From an uncultured Schlesneria sp. (GTDB taxonomy: Bacteria; Planctomycetota; Planctomycetia; Planctomycetales; Planctomycetaceae), in contig CAIULL010000059.1 in NCBI GenBank assembly GCA_903899985.1, positions 1 to 36,264 on the forward strand: a DNA stretch of 36,264 bases, written 5' to 3'. This document shows positions 15,901 to 24,823 of the stretch, in pieces; the first letter of the stretch is position 1, and the number at the start of each line of letters is the position of its first letter. The notes beneath the pieces were generated by a model. The model was given only the letters and a program-made list of their open reading frames with translations. It ran no database searches and was not told the origin of the DNA. Both the position numbers and the translations under genes were made by a program.

Positions 15901-16275
15901 TTTGCGAGAGCCGATTTGCGATTTGCCATTGCGAACAGCCGATTCGACTTCAAATCGATTGAGCTTCTGGGGGATGCGATGAGTTTGCGTGGTCGCGGAT
16001 ATGTCGGTTTTGACGGCGGAATGGATCTCGAGTTTGGTTCGCATCCCGGCCGCGGCTCACGTCGACTACTTCAAAACCTGTTCATGGGGGCTGACTGGAT
16101 TGCTGTCAGAGTGACTGGAAATGTTGGCAACCCGACAGTGCGGTATGTTCCCCTTCCAGAGCTTGACGACGCCTTTCGACAGTTTCTTGGCGCTTTTGAT
16201 TACAGACAAATGGGACCTGCTCGGCAGATGGCTCCGCCACGTACGGGTCAAAACCTGAACGAAATCAATCGCTGA
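12979..16275 (+). CDS. AsmA-like large envelope protein
   Basis: A protein of about 1,098 residues with one N-terminal membrane helix (about 6-30) and no other membrane segments, so the bulk should lie outside the cytoplasm. The body is made of beta-rich repeats with the AsmA/YhdP character, such as LRGIELNDAIVSRL, RGRVRWTGDVVQFTELEGIHAG and an AsmA-like C-terminal region (GRGYVGFDGGMDLEF). Proteins of this type form long grooves thought to move phospholipids between membranes. The start is TTG 12979, with GTG 12985 as an alternative; neither has a strong Shine-Dalgarno match. It closes the TPR-methyltransferase-GT39 run and may be co-transcribed with it. The role is inferred from family architecture only. 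Confidence 0.75.
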   Translation: MNVAAILRWMIVLVLLLAVAGGGVGYWLYVRSDEGLRVMVLRQLDAMAPAVKFDIVRAQWDMIGRVRIYGLTIRLPDDDDEHPSIEVPEIVATLESNQLTDFENVVIQKLRIINPKIRAVRSPGAGGEWNLRQLAFKSSSGSVLPDVEVEHGTISVELQLHDRRSKRLKLQNFNVTAVPKDSRRLAIQVATQLDPAGPLMLDIDLNLDGPTWECVSSDPWRVPINSAVLQLLCDVCPELATHVAKATDWIERLKIQQAEASAAEHFDASKGLETSPDTKPTQPDFGLRCTCDLTFELGQHEPGVPVSFRVRASIVEGQIDHELLPFSFHDLRGDIFVDNHRKVIVSDVRASNGQTQLAFDGAVVPSKPIEGALKLRGIELNDAIVSRLPVVLRDIVQRLGLTGECDADCTVVYDGGAWRPELDLRISRGTVTEKRFPVTVRNVEGELHIRNNVVSFKGEGKYAGQPVLVKGTVKNPGPAHEAEIVVKSKNLPLDDESVAACPPEVRRAIEAIKLSCRHDVFLKLTRAAGEGNKYKPELIETIYDGSLNFHGFPYSIEQLRGRVRWTGDVVQFTELEGIHAGATLTGRGTFERFPKSSLLDLVIVANEASFDRSLKAALPGVLVQVWNDFQPQGTFDLTTHVTWVPGEPCNVVIPSVKVREGAVNIRCFPWSLQKLSGEFSFNTEPGKLEMKQLQAQHDDTRLTAQGVGWFPNGAPWTLRFDQLNVDHLIPNVTFYHALPPAVQRVMDVLRPTGDFSFDGPVEFFGSPRSGDSVGAIWNLRTELSHCSINAGTAVEDINGTVQLKGRWDGVQTDLKGELDLKSTSVFRHASGKSYQITDVQGPFSFHDREFVAGSKAGVPRRKVAPEPEKRIRGKAVGGTVFLDAVVDVQDEPAYRAVVELKNGQLEQYAQKYLRGQDHLAGVMNGVMSLRGKGSNADNMEGEGSLLIAPASLYELPLFVQMFQMPQLRIPDRTAFARADLRFAIANSRFDFKSIELLGDAMSLRGRGYVGFDGGMDLEFGSHPGRGSRRLLQNLFMGADWIAVRVTGNVGNPTVRYVPLPELDDAFRQFLGAFDYRQMGPARQMAPPRTGQNLNEINR

Positions 16276-16395
16276 ATCGATACTCGACTTTCAGTCATTC
16301 CTCAATCGTTTCGATGCGTCATGTTATTGTTAAAAAAAACATGTCGCATTGACCGCATACTAGTCCCGACTGAGACAGCCGATTAGAATCCATTT

Positions 16396-19300
16396 ATGTC
16401 ACACGTCACGATTGTTACCGGCTGTGCAGGGTCAGGAAAAACAGCCAAGCTGCTTGAGACGTATCGCAACGCGCTTGAACGCGGCCGATCCGAGCGGCGA
16501 CCGTCAACAGCACTATGGCTGACGCCAACTCATCGCATTCAAAAATACGTGTCCAGACAAGTTGCCGATCTATGCGGTACCGTCTGTTTTGCTCCGAACG
16601 TCTTGACATTCGACCGTTTCGCCGGGCGGATTCTCGAAGCGGCAGGACATCAGGCATCTCCTATTTCGCCGGTGATGAAGCGGTTGTTAATTCGGCGCAT
16701 TGCCGCATCGCTGCAGGAACAAGGTGAACTTCGTTACTTTCAACCGATCATCGGAACGACTGGGTTCTTCGACGTCATTTCCAACTTTATCAGCGAATTG
16801 AAACGAGAAGAAATCTGGCCAGAAACGTTTGTCGAAGCTTGTCAACAACGAACGTCGAGTTTTGCCAGACGCGATCTTGAAGTCGGGCTGATTTATTCTC
16901 GTTATCAGCAACATCTTGCAGAACAGAACTGGTACGACAATGAAGGCCGATTCTGGTTGGCACGAACAGCACTTAGTGACGGAGTTCGGGGGCCCTTTGC
17001 AGAAGTGAGAACTCTTATCGTCGATGGCTTTGCCGATTTCACTCAGACCCAATACGAGATACTTGGATTTCTTTCGAGCTGGATTGAGGAGGTCTGCGTC
17101 TCATTGCCTGCCGAACAGCCACTGATTCGAAACGACCTGTTCGCAAAGCCCCAGTTTGCAATTGCGCGAATACAAGAGCAACTTCCGGAAAACGCAACCT
17201 GTCAGTTGGTAAGATTGCCATCCATCACTTGGAAAGGCACCAGTATTTCACCACAGCGCGTTTCTTCCAAATCGTTGAAATCTGTGCAAATCGTTGCAGA
17301 ACGGCTTTTTGCAAATCCGCGAGTTGTAACGCCGTCCAGCGATGCCGACGGATTGGAAATCATTGAAGCAATTGGCCCGTTCGCGGAATGGGAGGCAATC
17401 GCACGTCGGATCAAGTCTTTGTTGAATCGAGGCGGACCCCACAAATCTCATTCAGCAACACCCATAACTGCACCTCAGCCGCAAGACATCGTAATCGGTC
17501 TTCGTTCAATTTCGGATGATGGACCGAGATTAAGTCAATATCTCGCTGCCGCCGGATTACCGGTCTGGTGCGAGGCAGAATCGCCGCTTACATCGAGTCC
17601 CATCGTTCGAGCCGTCTTGTCATTGTTGCAATTGGAATTGGAAGACTGGCCTTTTGAACGACTACTCGCCTTCCTAGATTCGTATTTTTTCCAACCGGGC
17701 TGGCCTGAATTGGAATCTGGCCGTGCGATTCGCGCCGTTGCTGCATCGCTTCGCCATCTGCGAATAGATTCGGGGCGGGAGCTTATGCTTCGTACCGTGG
17801 GACGTTACGCAACTGGCATTGAGAATATCTCGACATTGCAGAGAGATTCGCTCCCCGAAAAAGCAAGATTAGCAGCCCCCTTTCTCACTCGGTTTTCAAA
17901 TACCCTGGAGCGGCTGCGCCGGCCACATACGTTGAACGATTGGGCCGACGTCCTGGCGGCGATTAGCGACGAACTCGGATGGAAGCGGCTAATCGACGCG
18001 GCAAGTGACGAACTGGCAAGTCTCGAGTCTCGCGACCTGGACTTGTTACAGCGAATCTTGCGAACCGCTGCTGAGGCCGATCAGAAGCTTGATACAAGCG
18101 GACCGTCACGGTCATTATCACTCGCGGATTTTTATTCTGAGTTTCGCGATTTGCTCAGACATGAAACATTGAATTCGGAAGCGGAAAGGGGCGGGTGTAT
18201 TCGAATCCTTGGCGTAGAGCAGATTCGAAACTTGGATATCCCCCACCTTTTTCTTATCGGATTAACCGAGAACAGCTTTCCAACGTCCCGTACCGACGAC
18301 TGTCTTTTCAGCGAGTCCGAACGACGCGATTTCATTTCGCGTGGAGTTGCGTTGCGACATCAATCCGGACATCACGCGGACGAAATGTTGTTATTTTACA
18401 GCGTTGTAACGAGGGCTCGGCAAAGCCTGACACTTAGCTACCCTGCCGTTAATTCAAAAGGGCAGCCGGTTTTTCCAAGCCCCTACGTCACCGTATTGAA
18501 GTCACTCTTTACCAAGGGCTCACTGAAGGAAATCCGCGAAGGCCAACTCAATCCCGTTCCCTCTGTTGATCGTACCATCACACCGACTGACCTGCGACTT
18601 TCGGCGATGATCCAAGCACGTGAAGGTCGTCCAGAATTATTTCGAGCCGTCCTTGATCTGGACTCACTTCGTAAGAGGGCGTTCAACACACTTGCCGCCT
18701 GCGATGTCGCGAGTCATCGGTTCCACGAGCGCGGATTCACGAAGTATGAAGGCCGCTTGGAACTTCCTCAAAACCTGATTGGACTTCGACAGCGGTTCGG
18801 ACTTCATCATCAGTTTAGCGCGACTGAATTTGAGGGATATGCGCGCTGCCCTTTTCAATTCTGGCTATCAACGGTCTTAAAAGTCGGCGCCGTCGAAGCA
18901 CCCGCAGAAGGGACGGACTACGCCGCGCGAGGTACGTTGCTGCACGAAGTGCTGGCCAGGCTCTTGATCGAGGGTACTTTGGCCGATCCCGAAGCGCTCA
19001 GAATCCGGTTTTGCGAACTCGTCGATTCGCAGCTCGATCGCCGTGTTCCCACGACCGAACTGCAACGAGCATTGATAAACATCGAACGAACGATCCTCAA
19101 ACAATGGGCCGATGCTTTCGTTGAACAACAGGTCGAATATAACAAACGCGTCGACGAGGTCATTAAAGAGACTCAATCGCTCGCGCCCGAGATTCCTTTT
19201 GGACGACTGCCCGAAGTTTCTTCAGAGAACATAGAGACCCATCCTGCGATCGAGTTTGGCAACGGTGACAATCGCGTCAACCTGCGGGGTCGAATCGATC

Positions 19301-19800
19301 GCGTCGATGTTGGATCGTTTGAAGGTCATCCGGCTTATGTGGTAATCGATTACAAGACAGGTCAGCGACCGAGCTTAAAGACCGATGATCTCATCAGCGG
19401 TCGTTCGATCCAAGTGGCATTGTACTTACTTGCCGTAAAACGACTGGGTCTCGTTACGCCCGACGCGGTCCCGTACCAGATGGGGTTTTGGGCCTTGCGC
19501 GATACTGGATTCAAGCCCGGTATGGGACGCAGCAAGTTCGAGCCCCTGGACGCCACAGTCATTCAGTCGCTGGAGATCCTGCTGGACGACCTGTTGCCTC
19601 GACTGGCTGAAGGAATTCGATCAGGAACTTTTATCGTCGAAAACAATGACCCGAACTGTGCCGGACGATGCGTGTATCGCACCGTGTGTCGTGTGAATCA
19701 GCTTAGACCATTAGCGGACTCGTTAGGAAAACGGTCTCCTGCCTCGACCGATCCAACGGCGAATGAAACGACTGGGCAGGGGACCTTTTCGTCGAAATAG
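16396..19800 (+). CDS. AddB-like helicase-nuclease (PD-(D/E)XK) subunit
   Basis: A 1,134-residue protein of the size and layout of AddB/RexB, which with AddA resects DNA double-strand ends. The Walker A motif GCAGSGKT is at residues 9-16. The C-terminal nuclease domain has C818 (YARCPFQFW), H850 (LLHEVL), D968 (GRIDRVD) and D985-Y-K987 (IDYKTG). C1088, C1092 and C1098 with C818 would hold the Fe-S cluster; the spacing C-x3-C-x5-C is one residue longer than the usual C-x2-C-x5-C. ATG 16396 has no strong ribosome binding site. No addA is visible in the window. The gene converges on moxR, which ends 83 bp downstream. Confidence 0.82.
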   Translation: MSHVTIVTGCAGSGKTAKLLETYRNALERGRSERRPSTALWLTPTHRIQKYVSRQVADLCGTVCFAPNVLTFDRFAGRILEAAGHQASPISPVMKRLLIRRIAASLQEQGELRYFQPIIGTTGFFDVISNFISELKREEIWPETFVEACQQRTSSFARRDLEVGLIYSRYQQHLAEQNWYDNEGRFWLARTALSDGVRGPFAEVRTLIVDGFADFTQTQYEILGFLSSWIEEVCVSLPAEQPLIRNDLFAKPQFAIARIQEQLPENATCQLVRLPSITWKGTSISPQRVSSKSLKSVQIVAERLFANPRVVTPSSDADGLEIIEAIGPFAEWEAIARRIKSLLNRGGPHKSHSATPITAPQPQDIVIGLRSISDDGPRLSQYLAAAGLPVWCEAESPLTSSPIVRAVLSLLQLELEDWPFERLLAFLDSYFFQPGWPELESGRAIRAVAASLRHLRIDSGRELMLRTVGRYATGIENISTLQRDSLPEKARLAAPFLTRFSNTLERLRRPHTLNDWADVLAAISDELGWKRLIDAASDELASLESRDLDLLQRILRTAAEADQKLDTSGPSRSLSLADFYSEFRDLLRHETLNSEAERGGCIRILGVEQIRNLDIPHLFLIGLTENSFPTSRTDDCLFSESERRDFISRGVALRHQSGHHADEMLLFYSVVTRARQSLTLSYPAVNSKGQPVFPSPYVTVLKSLFTKGSLKEIREGQLNPVPSVDRTITPTDLRLSAMIQAREGRPELFRAVLDLDSLRKRAFNTLAACDVASHRFHERGFTKYEGRLELPQNLIGLRQRFGLHHQFSATEFEGYARCPFQFWLSTVLKVGAVEAPAEGTDYAARGTLLHEVLARLLIEGTLADPEALRIRFCELVDSQLDRRVPTTELQRALINIERTILKQWADAFVEQQVEYNKRVDEVIKETQSLAPEIPFGRLPEVSSENIETHPAIEFGNGDNRVNLRGRIDRVDVGSFEGHPAYVVIDYKTGQRPSLKTDDLISGRSIQVALYLLAVKRLGLVTPDAVPYQMGFWALRDTGFKPGMGRSKFEPLDATVIQSLEILLDDLLPRLAEGIRSGTFIVENNDPNCAGRCVYRTVCRVNQLRPLADSLGKRSPASTDPTANETTGQGTFSSK

Positions 19801-19883
19801 AATTCTCAAGACACCAAGAATGCTTTATCCCGCAGACTGTCGAATCGACGCGCATCGCACAATTGCACTTAACGCATCCGACA

Positions 19884-20945
19884 TCAGGCGGTCTTAAATA
19901 CTTTCGGGAGTAGACGGTCAACGGCACCGTCAGGAGGAATTAATGCAAGCAATTTCTTGACGATATCATCAGGGCGAATCCCCTCTGCTTCCGCGTTGAA
20001 GTTCGTCAGAATGCGGTGGCGTAACACGGGTGCTGTCACAGATTGAACATCTTCAATACTGACATAAGGTCGGCCATGAAGAATCGCACGGGCTTTTGCT
20101 CCGAGTATCAAAAATTGACTGGCTCGAGGTCCTGCACCCCAACTGACGTACTTCTTTACGAAATCAGGTTGACTTGGTCCTTCCCGAGTCAGTCGAGCAA
20201 ACTGCATCGCGTAACGAATCACCGAATCAGCCACGGGGACACGTCGAACAAGTGCTTGAAGATTGATCCATTCTTCGTAACTCAGCACTTTCTCAATGAC
20301 GGTATGATTAGTAACCGTCGTTTGACGGACGATTTCAAACTCTTCGTCCTCGGTCGGATAATTGACGAGAATCTCAAACATGAAACGATCGAGCTGTGCT
20401 TCAGGAAGGGGATATGTTCCCTCCTGCTCGATCGGATTCTGAGTTGCCAGCACAAAAAATGGATCGGGTAACTTGTGTCGCTTGCCGCCCGCCGTCACCT
20501 GGTGTTCCTGCATTGCTTCGAGCAATGCCGCCTGGGTCTTGGGAGGGGTCCGATTAATCTCGTCAGCCAATAGAACATTGGCAAACACCGGGCCGGGAAT
20601 AAACTTGAACTCGCGTCCGCCTGTTGACTTGTCCTCTTGAATGACCTCGGTTCCGGTAATATCCGCCGGCATCAGGTCAGGAGTGAATTGAATCCTGTTA
20701 AACGACAGATTCAATGTATCCGAAAGAGTTCGTACCATCAGGGTTTTTGCCAGCCCTGGAACGCCGACCAATAGTGCGTGACCGCCAGCGAGCATCGCGA
20801 CTAATAGTTCTTCCACGACTGCACGCTGACCAACGATCACACGCCCGAGTTGATCAACAATTCGACGATACGCAACTCCCAGCCGTTCCACTGCGGCAAG
20901 ATCGCTTTCGCTGGGATGGGAATCAGACGGAACTTGTTCTGTCAC
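19884..20945 (-). CDS. MoxR family AAA+ ATPase
   Basis: A 353-residue ATPase. The longest frame begins at GTG 20975, but that codon lies in a hairpin (20974-20994); GTG 20945 has GGAG (20954-20957) at spacing 8 and is preferred. Motifs in this numbering: Walker A GVPGLAKT (61-68), Walker B LLADEI (125-130), sensor 1 ATQN (167-170) and the arginine finger region LPEAQLDRF (R187). The C-terminal lid domain follows. MoxR ATPases act as chaperones for assembly of cofactor enzymes, often with von Willebrand-A proteins. Here the upstream same-strand gene is a PQQ-type sugar dehydrogenase, 188 bp away, but the usual DUF58/VWA partner genes are not present. Confidence 0.88.
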   Translation of the reverse strand: MTEQVPSDSHPSESDLAAVERLGVAYRRIVDQLGRVIVGQRAVVEELLVAMLAGGHALLVGVPGLAKTLMVRTLSDTLNLSFNRIQFTPDLMPADITGTEVIQEDKSTGGREFKFIPGPVFANVLLADEINRTPPKTQAALLEAMQEHQVTAGGKRHKLPDPFFVLATQNPIEQEGTYPLPEAQLDRFMFEILVNYPTEDEEFEIVRQTTVTNHTVIEKVLSYEEWINLQALVRRVPVADSVIRYAMQFARLTREGPSQPDFVKKYVSWGAGPRASQFLILGAKARAILHGRPYVSIEDVQSVTAPVLRHRILTNFNAEAEGIRPDDIVKKLLALIPPDGAVDRLLPKVFKTA

Positions 20946-20973
20946 AGGAATCGCTCCGCACTCGTAGAGGTTC

Positions 20974-20994
20974 ACACGGCAGGGATTGCCGTGT
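20974..20994. repeat. ACACGGCA/TGCCGTGT hairpin before moxR
   Basis: Perfect 8-bp stem with the loop GGGAT, immediately upstream of the MoxR-type coding region on the minus strand. It overlaps the longest-frame start codon, which supports the later start. It may be a dispersed palindrome or act in the 5' leader. Confidence 0.6.
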
Positions 20995-21162
20995 CACACA
21001 ACTGAAAACATACAGAATCCAAATTGACGAACGAAATCCGGCGCACAGACGTCATGGTACTGGGTTTGAAGTCTCGTTCGCCACCCCATCACTCTTGCTT
21101 CGAGTTTCATTCCAAGGCAGCACATCGGGCTTCGGCTGCCTGAAGTCAGTTCCAACAGGGAA

Positions 21163-22413
21163 TTACTTCGCCAGACTTCGAAAAGTATAAATTCCACGTC
21201 CCGTTGGACTGACGATCATAAAGTAAACTTCACCCGCTTCATCTTCACCAAAGCTGATGACGGGGAGCGCAGCGCCTTGATAGGGGATGGGGTGGTTCGC
21301 GACGACGGCTTTTTTCGCGCTATCGTACTTCAACGCCCAGATTCGACCTGACACGTAATCGGCGTATAAGTAATGGCCATTTAAACCAGGAAGTTTTTTG
21401 CCTCGATAAACGTGCCCGCCCGTGATCGACTTGCCGATGTCATGATTGTATTCAAAAATCGGTTCGACAAAACCGGGACCGCCGCCAGTGCTGTTCGGGG
21501 CGAACTCGTGTTTGGATTCTCGAAGATTCCAACCATAGTTTCCTCCTTTGGTAATCAGGTCAATTTCTTCCCAAAGATTCTGACCTACGTCAGCCGCCCA
21601 CAACTCGCCTGTTTGTCGATCAAACGACATTCTCCAGATATTGCGAATACCGTAGGCATAAATCTCGGGTCGAGCAATCAGCTGCTTATTGGCGAATTTT
21701 CCAATGAATGGATTATCGTTGGGAATTCCATATTTCAGATTTCCATCTTTTCGATCAACGTCAATTCGCAGAACTTTCCCGAGCAAAGTCTGAAGGTTCT
21801 GCCCGTTTCCATGAGGATCATTTCCCGCTCCACCATCGCCAATGGCGATGTAAAGAAACCCGTCCGGGCCAAAACAAATTGTTCCCCCTTTGTGATTCCA
21901 ATACGGGTGCGCAACAACCAACAATTCTTCTTCACTAGCTGGATCAGCCTTATTCGGATCGTCCTTGGAAACTTTGAATCGTGAAACAACTGTCGTGTGA
22001 GGCGCGTCCGCGTCTTTGGTCGTGTAGTAGACGAAGAATTCGCCGTTAGTCTTGAACTTGGGATGGAATGCCATCCCGAGGAAGCCTTCTTCGTTTTCAC
22101 TGTCGATGTAAACCACTTTTTTCGAGATATCCAGGAACACGGAAGTTTCTTTTGAATCAGGCTTAAAAACGTGGATAATTCCCTGCTGTTGCGGCACGAA
22201 AATCCGATTGGATCCATCACCGGCATTCGTCAGAAGGATTGGTCGCAGCGGCGCAGCTTTTCCATCTTCCCCTTCTGCATGCCAGCCTGACCACTTCAGG
22301 TTTTCAAACGCAAGAACCGGCTCGAGATTCAGCGGCGATTCGTCAATCTGAGCATGCAAACTTCCGTACCAACATGCTTGAATAAGGGCGGCAAACAAGA
22401 CGAGGCGTTTCAC
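21163..22413 (-). CDS. PQQ-dependent sugar dehydrogenase (GSDH family)
   Basis: A 416-residue exported protein with a signal peptide (about 1-21, ending SLHA). It starts at GTG 22413 with AGGGA upstream at a rather long spacing (about 10). The body has the six-bladed beta-propeller features of glucose/sorbosone dehydrogenases: GFLGMAFHPKF, WNHKGGTICFGPDGFLYIAI, GDGGAGNDPHGNGQN, LLGKVLRIDVDR and GIRNIWRMSFDR. Enzymes of this family oxidise sugars in the periplasm using pyrroloquinoline quinone. Whether this one keeps all PQQ ligands cannot be judged by eye. It is transcribed away from the HAD gene, with a 222-bp divergent spacer between them. Confidence 0.85.
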   Translation of the reverse strand: MKRLVLFAALIQACWYGSLHAQIDESPLNLEPVLAFENLKWSGWHAEGEDGKAAPLRPILLTNAGDGSNRIFVPQQQGIIHVFKPDSKETSVFLDISKKVVYIDSENEEGFLGMAFHPKFKTNGEFFVYYTTKDADAPHTTVVSRFKVSKDDPNKADPASEEELLVVAHPYWNHKGGTICFGPDGFLYIAIGDGGAGNDPHGNGQNLQTLLGKVLRIDVDRKDGNLKYGIPNDNPFIGKFANKQLIARPEIYAYGIRNIWRMSFDRQTGELWAADVGQNLWEEIDLITKGGNYGWNLRESKHEFAPNSTGGGPGFVEPIFEYNHDIGKSITGGHVYRGKKLPGLNGHYLYADYVSGRIWALKYDSAKKAVVANHPIPYQGAALPVISFGEDEAGEVYFMIVSPTGRGIYTFRSLAK

Positions 22414-22553
22414 GGTGGATTGATCCCTGCAAGAATATGGACTGCGAGTGAAGCAACGTGACGACGGATGCCTCTGGAGAAGTCATTGAGATACCATCGC
22501 ACCAGCAACAAACGCAACTGTACTGAGGATTCGATTCGAATCATGTCGCGACT

Positions 22554-22581
22554 TTGACGAACCCCCTCTTGTACCGATACA
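22554..22581 (+). promoter_or_regulatory. Possible promoter for the HAD gene
   Basis: TTGACG (22554-22559) and GATACA (22576-22581) separated by 16 bp, about 55 bp before ATG 22636. The -35 match is good and the -10 match is moderate. A TATACC further on is too far away to pair with the same -35. Unverified. Confidence 0.25.
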
Positions 22582-22635
22582 CATTATACCACGGAATACT
22601 AGACGCACTTTTCCCCTTTCGGACTTGCCTGATTC

Positions 22636-23460
22636 ATGCCAGAAATTATTCGTCCGCTACAAATTCAACGACCTCCTCGAGTTGCCGTGATCGACTTTGA
22701 TGGGACGCTCAGCCTGATCCGATCCGGATGGGTCGAAATCATGGTCGAGATGATGTTTGGCGTGCTGCGACAACTGCCAGGTTCAACAGAATCGGATAGC
22801 GACTTAACAACCTATATTTCAAATTTTGTACTCAATCTGAATGGTCGCCCCACGATTTATCAGATGGACTATTTCGTTAACGCGGCAAAAGAACGCGGAG
22901 GCAACCCGGAATCCCCGGAATTCTACACTCAAAAGTTTCTCGATGCCTTGATTCACAAAGCCGACCAGCGGATCGCGATGCTGAACGCCAGTAAATGTAC
23001 CACCGATGACCTGCTTGTACCTGGCGCAAGGGCACTGCTGACGGACTTGCAGGCGCGAGGAGTTCAAATGACTTTGGCGAGCGGCACGGCGGTGGCTAAC
23101 GTCGAACGTGAAGCAAAGCTGCTTGGTATCGATCATTTCTTCGAAGGCCGGATTTTTGGTCCAGGCGCTGATTCACGCGAGTTTTCTAAACTGGCTGTGA
23201 TGAAGCAAATACTTGCCGAATCTCTCATCGATGGTTCCGAATTACTCGGCCTTGGTGATGGTTTTGTCGAAATTGAAAACGTCAAGGAGCTTGGCGGGAT
23301 TGCTATCGGATGTGCCACCGACGAAACACATCGAAGTGGAAAGGTTGAGGATTGGAAACGGGCACGGCTCATCCAGGCTGGTGCTGATATCATCGTTCCC
23401 GATTACCGTAACTGGCATCGCCTTACCGGGATTCTGTTTCCCATCGCAACGAAGGGGTAA
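22636..23460 (+). CDS. HAD-superfamily phosphatase
   Basis: A 274-residue cytoplasmic protein with the four HAD motifs: D20-F-D22-GT (motif I), S149 in LASGT (II), K185 in FSKLAV (III) and GLGD208GFVEIEN (IV). A helical cap domain lies at about 30-130 between motifs I and II. This layout fits phosphatases acting on small phosphorylated metabolites; the substrate is not known. No ribosome binding site stands out before ATG 22636. The gene converges on the EboE-like gene with a 30-bp gap, so the two may share a terminator region rather than a pathway. Confidence 0.85.
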   Translation: MPEIIRPLQIQRPPRVAVIDFDGTLSLIRSGWVEIMVEMMFGVLRQLPGSTESDSDLTTYISNFVLNLNGRPTIYQMDYFVNAAKERGGNPESPEFYTQKFLDALIHKADQRIAMLNASKCTTDDLLVPGARALLTDLQARGVQMTLASGTAVANVEREAKLLGIDHFFEGRIFGPGADSREFSKLAVMKQILAESLIDGSELLGLGDGFVEIENVKELGGIAIGCATDETHRSGKVEDWKRARLIQAGADIIVPDYRNWHRLTGILFPIATKG

Positions 23461-23490
23461 TAATCCTGACTTTTCCGACTTGCTGACGAG

Positions 23491-24669
23491 CTAACTCTTA
23501 CCAAGTCGAAGGCCCAGCAACGACTTCGTTGCCAGTAGTTCGCGCGTGAAACCATCCACGATATTCGGGCTCCCGCCACCGGGCAAAACTTCCCACGTGT
23601 ACGTTTCAACTTCGAGATGCGGGGCATAGTCCAGTTCGGGTATCACCGCAAGAGCCCGCTTCAATTCACCCCGAGTCGTCCCGAGTGGTCCAAGCTGCTC
23701 GGCATCAACCGGGACGTGAAAGTGAACTCGCCACATTTCCGCGTCCCGAAATTCCGGCGGCGGATTGGAAGTCATTCCCTGATCCAGATCAACATATTTT
23801 GAGATGACTCCGTCGCCAGAACCAGCAAATGTCTGATGCAGATACCTTGGTTCAACGTACCTTGATAACGCCGCAAGTGCCTCTTTATGTTCTCCCGGTT
23901 TGGAAACTTCGATCGCACACGTAATGTGAACCTTGTTGATCCTTATCTCTTCGGCAGCAAGCGAACGAATCGACGCCGCCACGTCTTCAAACTCGACGGC
24001 CTGATGACACACGTCGTAACAAACTCCCACATGCGTGTTCACTACATCCAATGCATTCAGTGCAGATGCCCTTTCACGAAGTCGCCGAAAAAATTGAATC
24101 GTTTCGGCAGTCGTTTCGATGACGCAAAAAGGTTCTGGCTCGATCGCCAATCGAATCACCCGGCCCGTCTCGCTCCATAATCTGTTTAGACCATGGGACA
24201 GATCGATTAACTGCTCAGCACAACGGTCAGCGAAATCCGCTGGTTGTTCAAATGGCTTAAATCCAAGTGGTACCGTCGAAATGCTGCCATCTGTTCCAGC
24301 GTCCAGAAACTTTGAAAGCAACCGAGCACAGCCAAGCGTGTATTCAAGACGATCAGGCTGAGTCCAATCTGGAAGGTAAACATTTTCCTTCACACGAGCT
24401 GAATGAAAATTACCGTAAGGAAATGCGTTCAGCGTATAACACGATAATCCACGCTGACTCACACGTTCGACAAATCGATTCGTGTCGTCCGCCGACTGGC
24501 CAAGCTCGCGTATCACGTTAGCCGCCAACCATAATCCCGCCGCCAAATCAGATCCGTAATTTGTTTTGATCGGTAACGTGAAACGATCAAGCCCCTCCTC
24601 AACTTCGGCGACCGTTCGACCTGGATGAACGTTGGTGCAATAGCTGAGCGGCAGCGTACTGATCGTCAT
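23491..24669 (-). CDS. eboE: EboE-like metabolite traffic protein (TIM barrel)
   Basis: A 392-residue protein with the hallmarks of EboE: LSYCTNVHPGRTVAEVEEGL at the start, LNAFPYGNFH, VKENVYLPDW and SISTVPLGFKP. The fold is an AP-endonuclease/xylose-isomerase-like TIM barrel, with metal-binding candidates in EPEPFCVIE, GVCYDVCHQAVEFED and HLEVETYTWE. In cyanobacteria and other bacteria EboE is part of the eboABCDEF cluster linked to export of precursors such as those of scytonemin. None of the other ebo genes is in the window. ATG 24669 has no clear Shine-Dalgarno match. Confidence 0.82.
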   Translation of the reverse strand: MTISTLPLSYCTNVHPGRTVAEVEEGLDRFTLPIKTNYGSDLAAGLWLAANVIRELGQSADDTNRFVERVSQRGLSCYTLNAFPYGNFHSARVKENVYLPDWTQPDRLEYTLGCARLLSKFLDAGTDGSISTVPLGFKPFEQPADFADRCAEQLIDLSHGLNRLWSETGRVIRLAIEPEPFCVIETTAETIQFFRRLRERASALNALDVVNTHVGVCYDVCHQAVEFEDVAASIRSLAAEEIRINKVHITCAIEVSKPGEHKEALAALSRYVEPRYLHQTFAGSGDGVISKYVDLDQGMTSNPPPEFRDAEMWRVHFHVPVDAEQLGPLGTTRGELKRALAVIPELDYAPHLEVETYTWEVLPGGGSPNIVDGFTRELLATKSLLGLRLGKS

Positions 24670-24718
24670 AGTTGTTGTTTTCTAGAGGACAACGATTAAA
24701 AGCAATTCTATGGAACAA

Positions 24719-24781
24719 ATGGGACTGATGTGACCAATGGGACACGCGTCTTCACTGTCCTATTTGTCCCATAAGTCCCAT
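24719..24781. repeat. Nested hairpin of ATGGGAC motifs
   Basis: ATGGGACT (24719-24726) pairs with AGTCCCAT (24774-24781), and ATGGGACA (24737-24744) pairs with TGTCCCAT (24765-24772). It lies between the EboE-like gene start and the cytochrome gene end, in the 154-bp spacer. It may terminate the cytochrome operon, but has no T-run, and it has the look of a dispersed genomic repeat. Confidence 0.65.
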
Positions 24782-24823
24782 GTCTTCCCGAGTTGCCAGA
24801 CGATTGAAGGCAATTCACCTTCG

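Noticed and set aside
19884-22413. MoxR and the PQQ dehydrogenase as a methanol-dehydrogenase-type operon
   Set aside because: A 188-bp gap separates them, and other mox genes, DUF58 and VWA proteins are absent.
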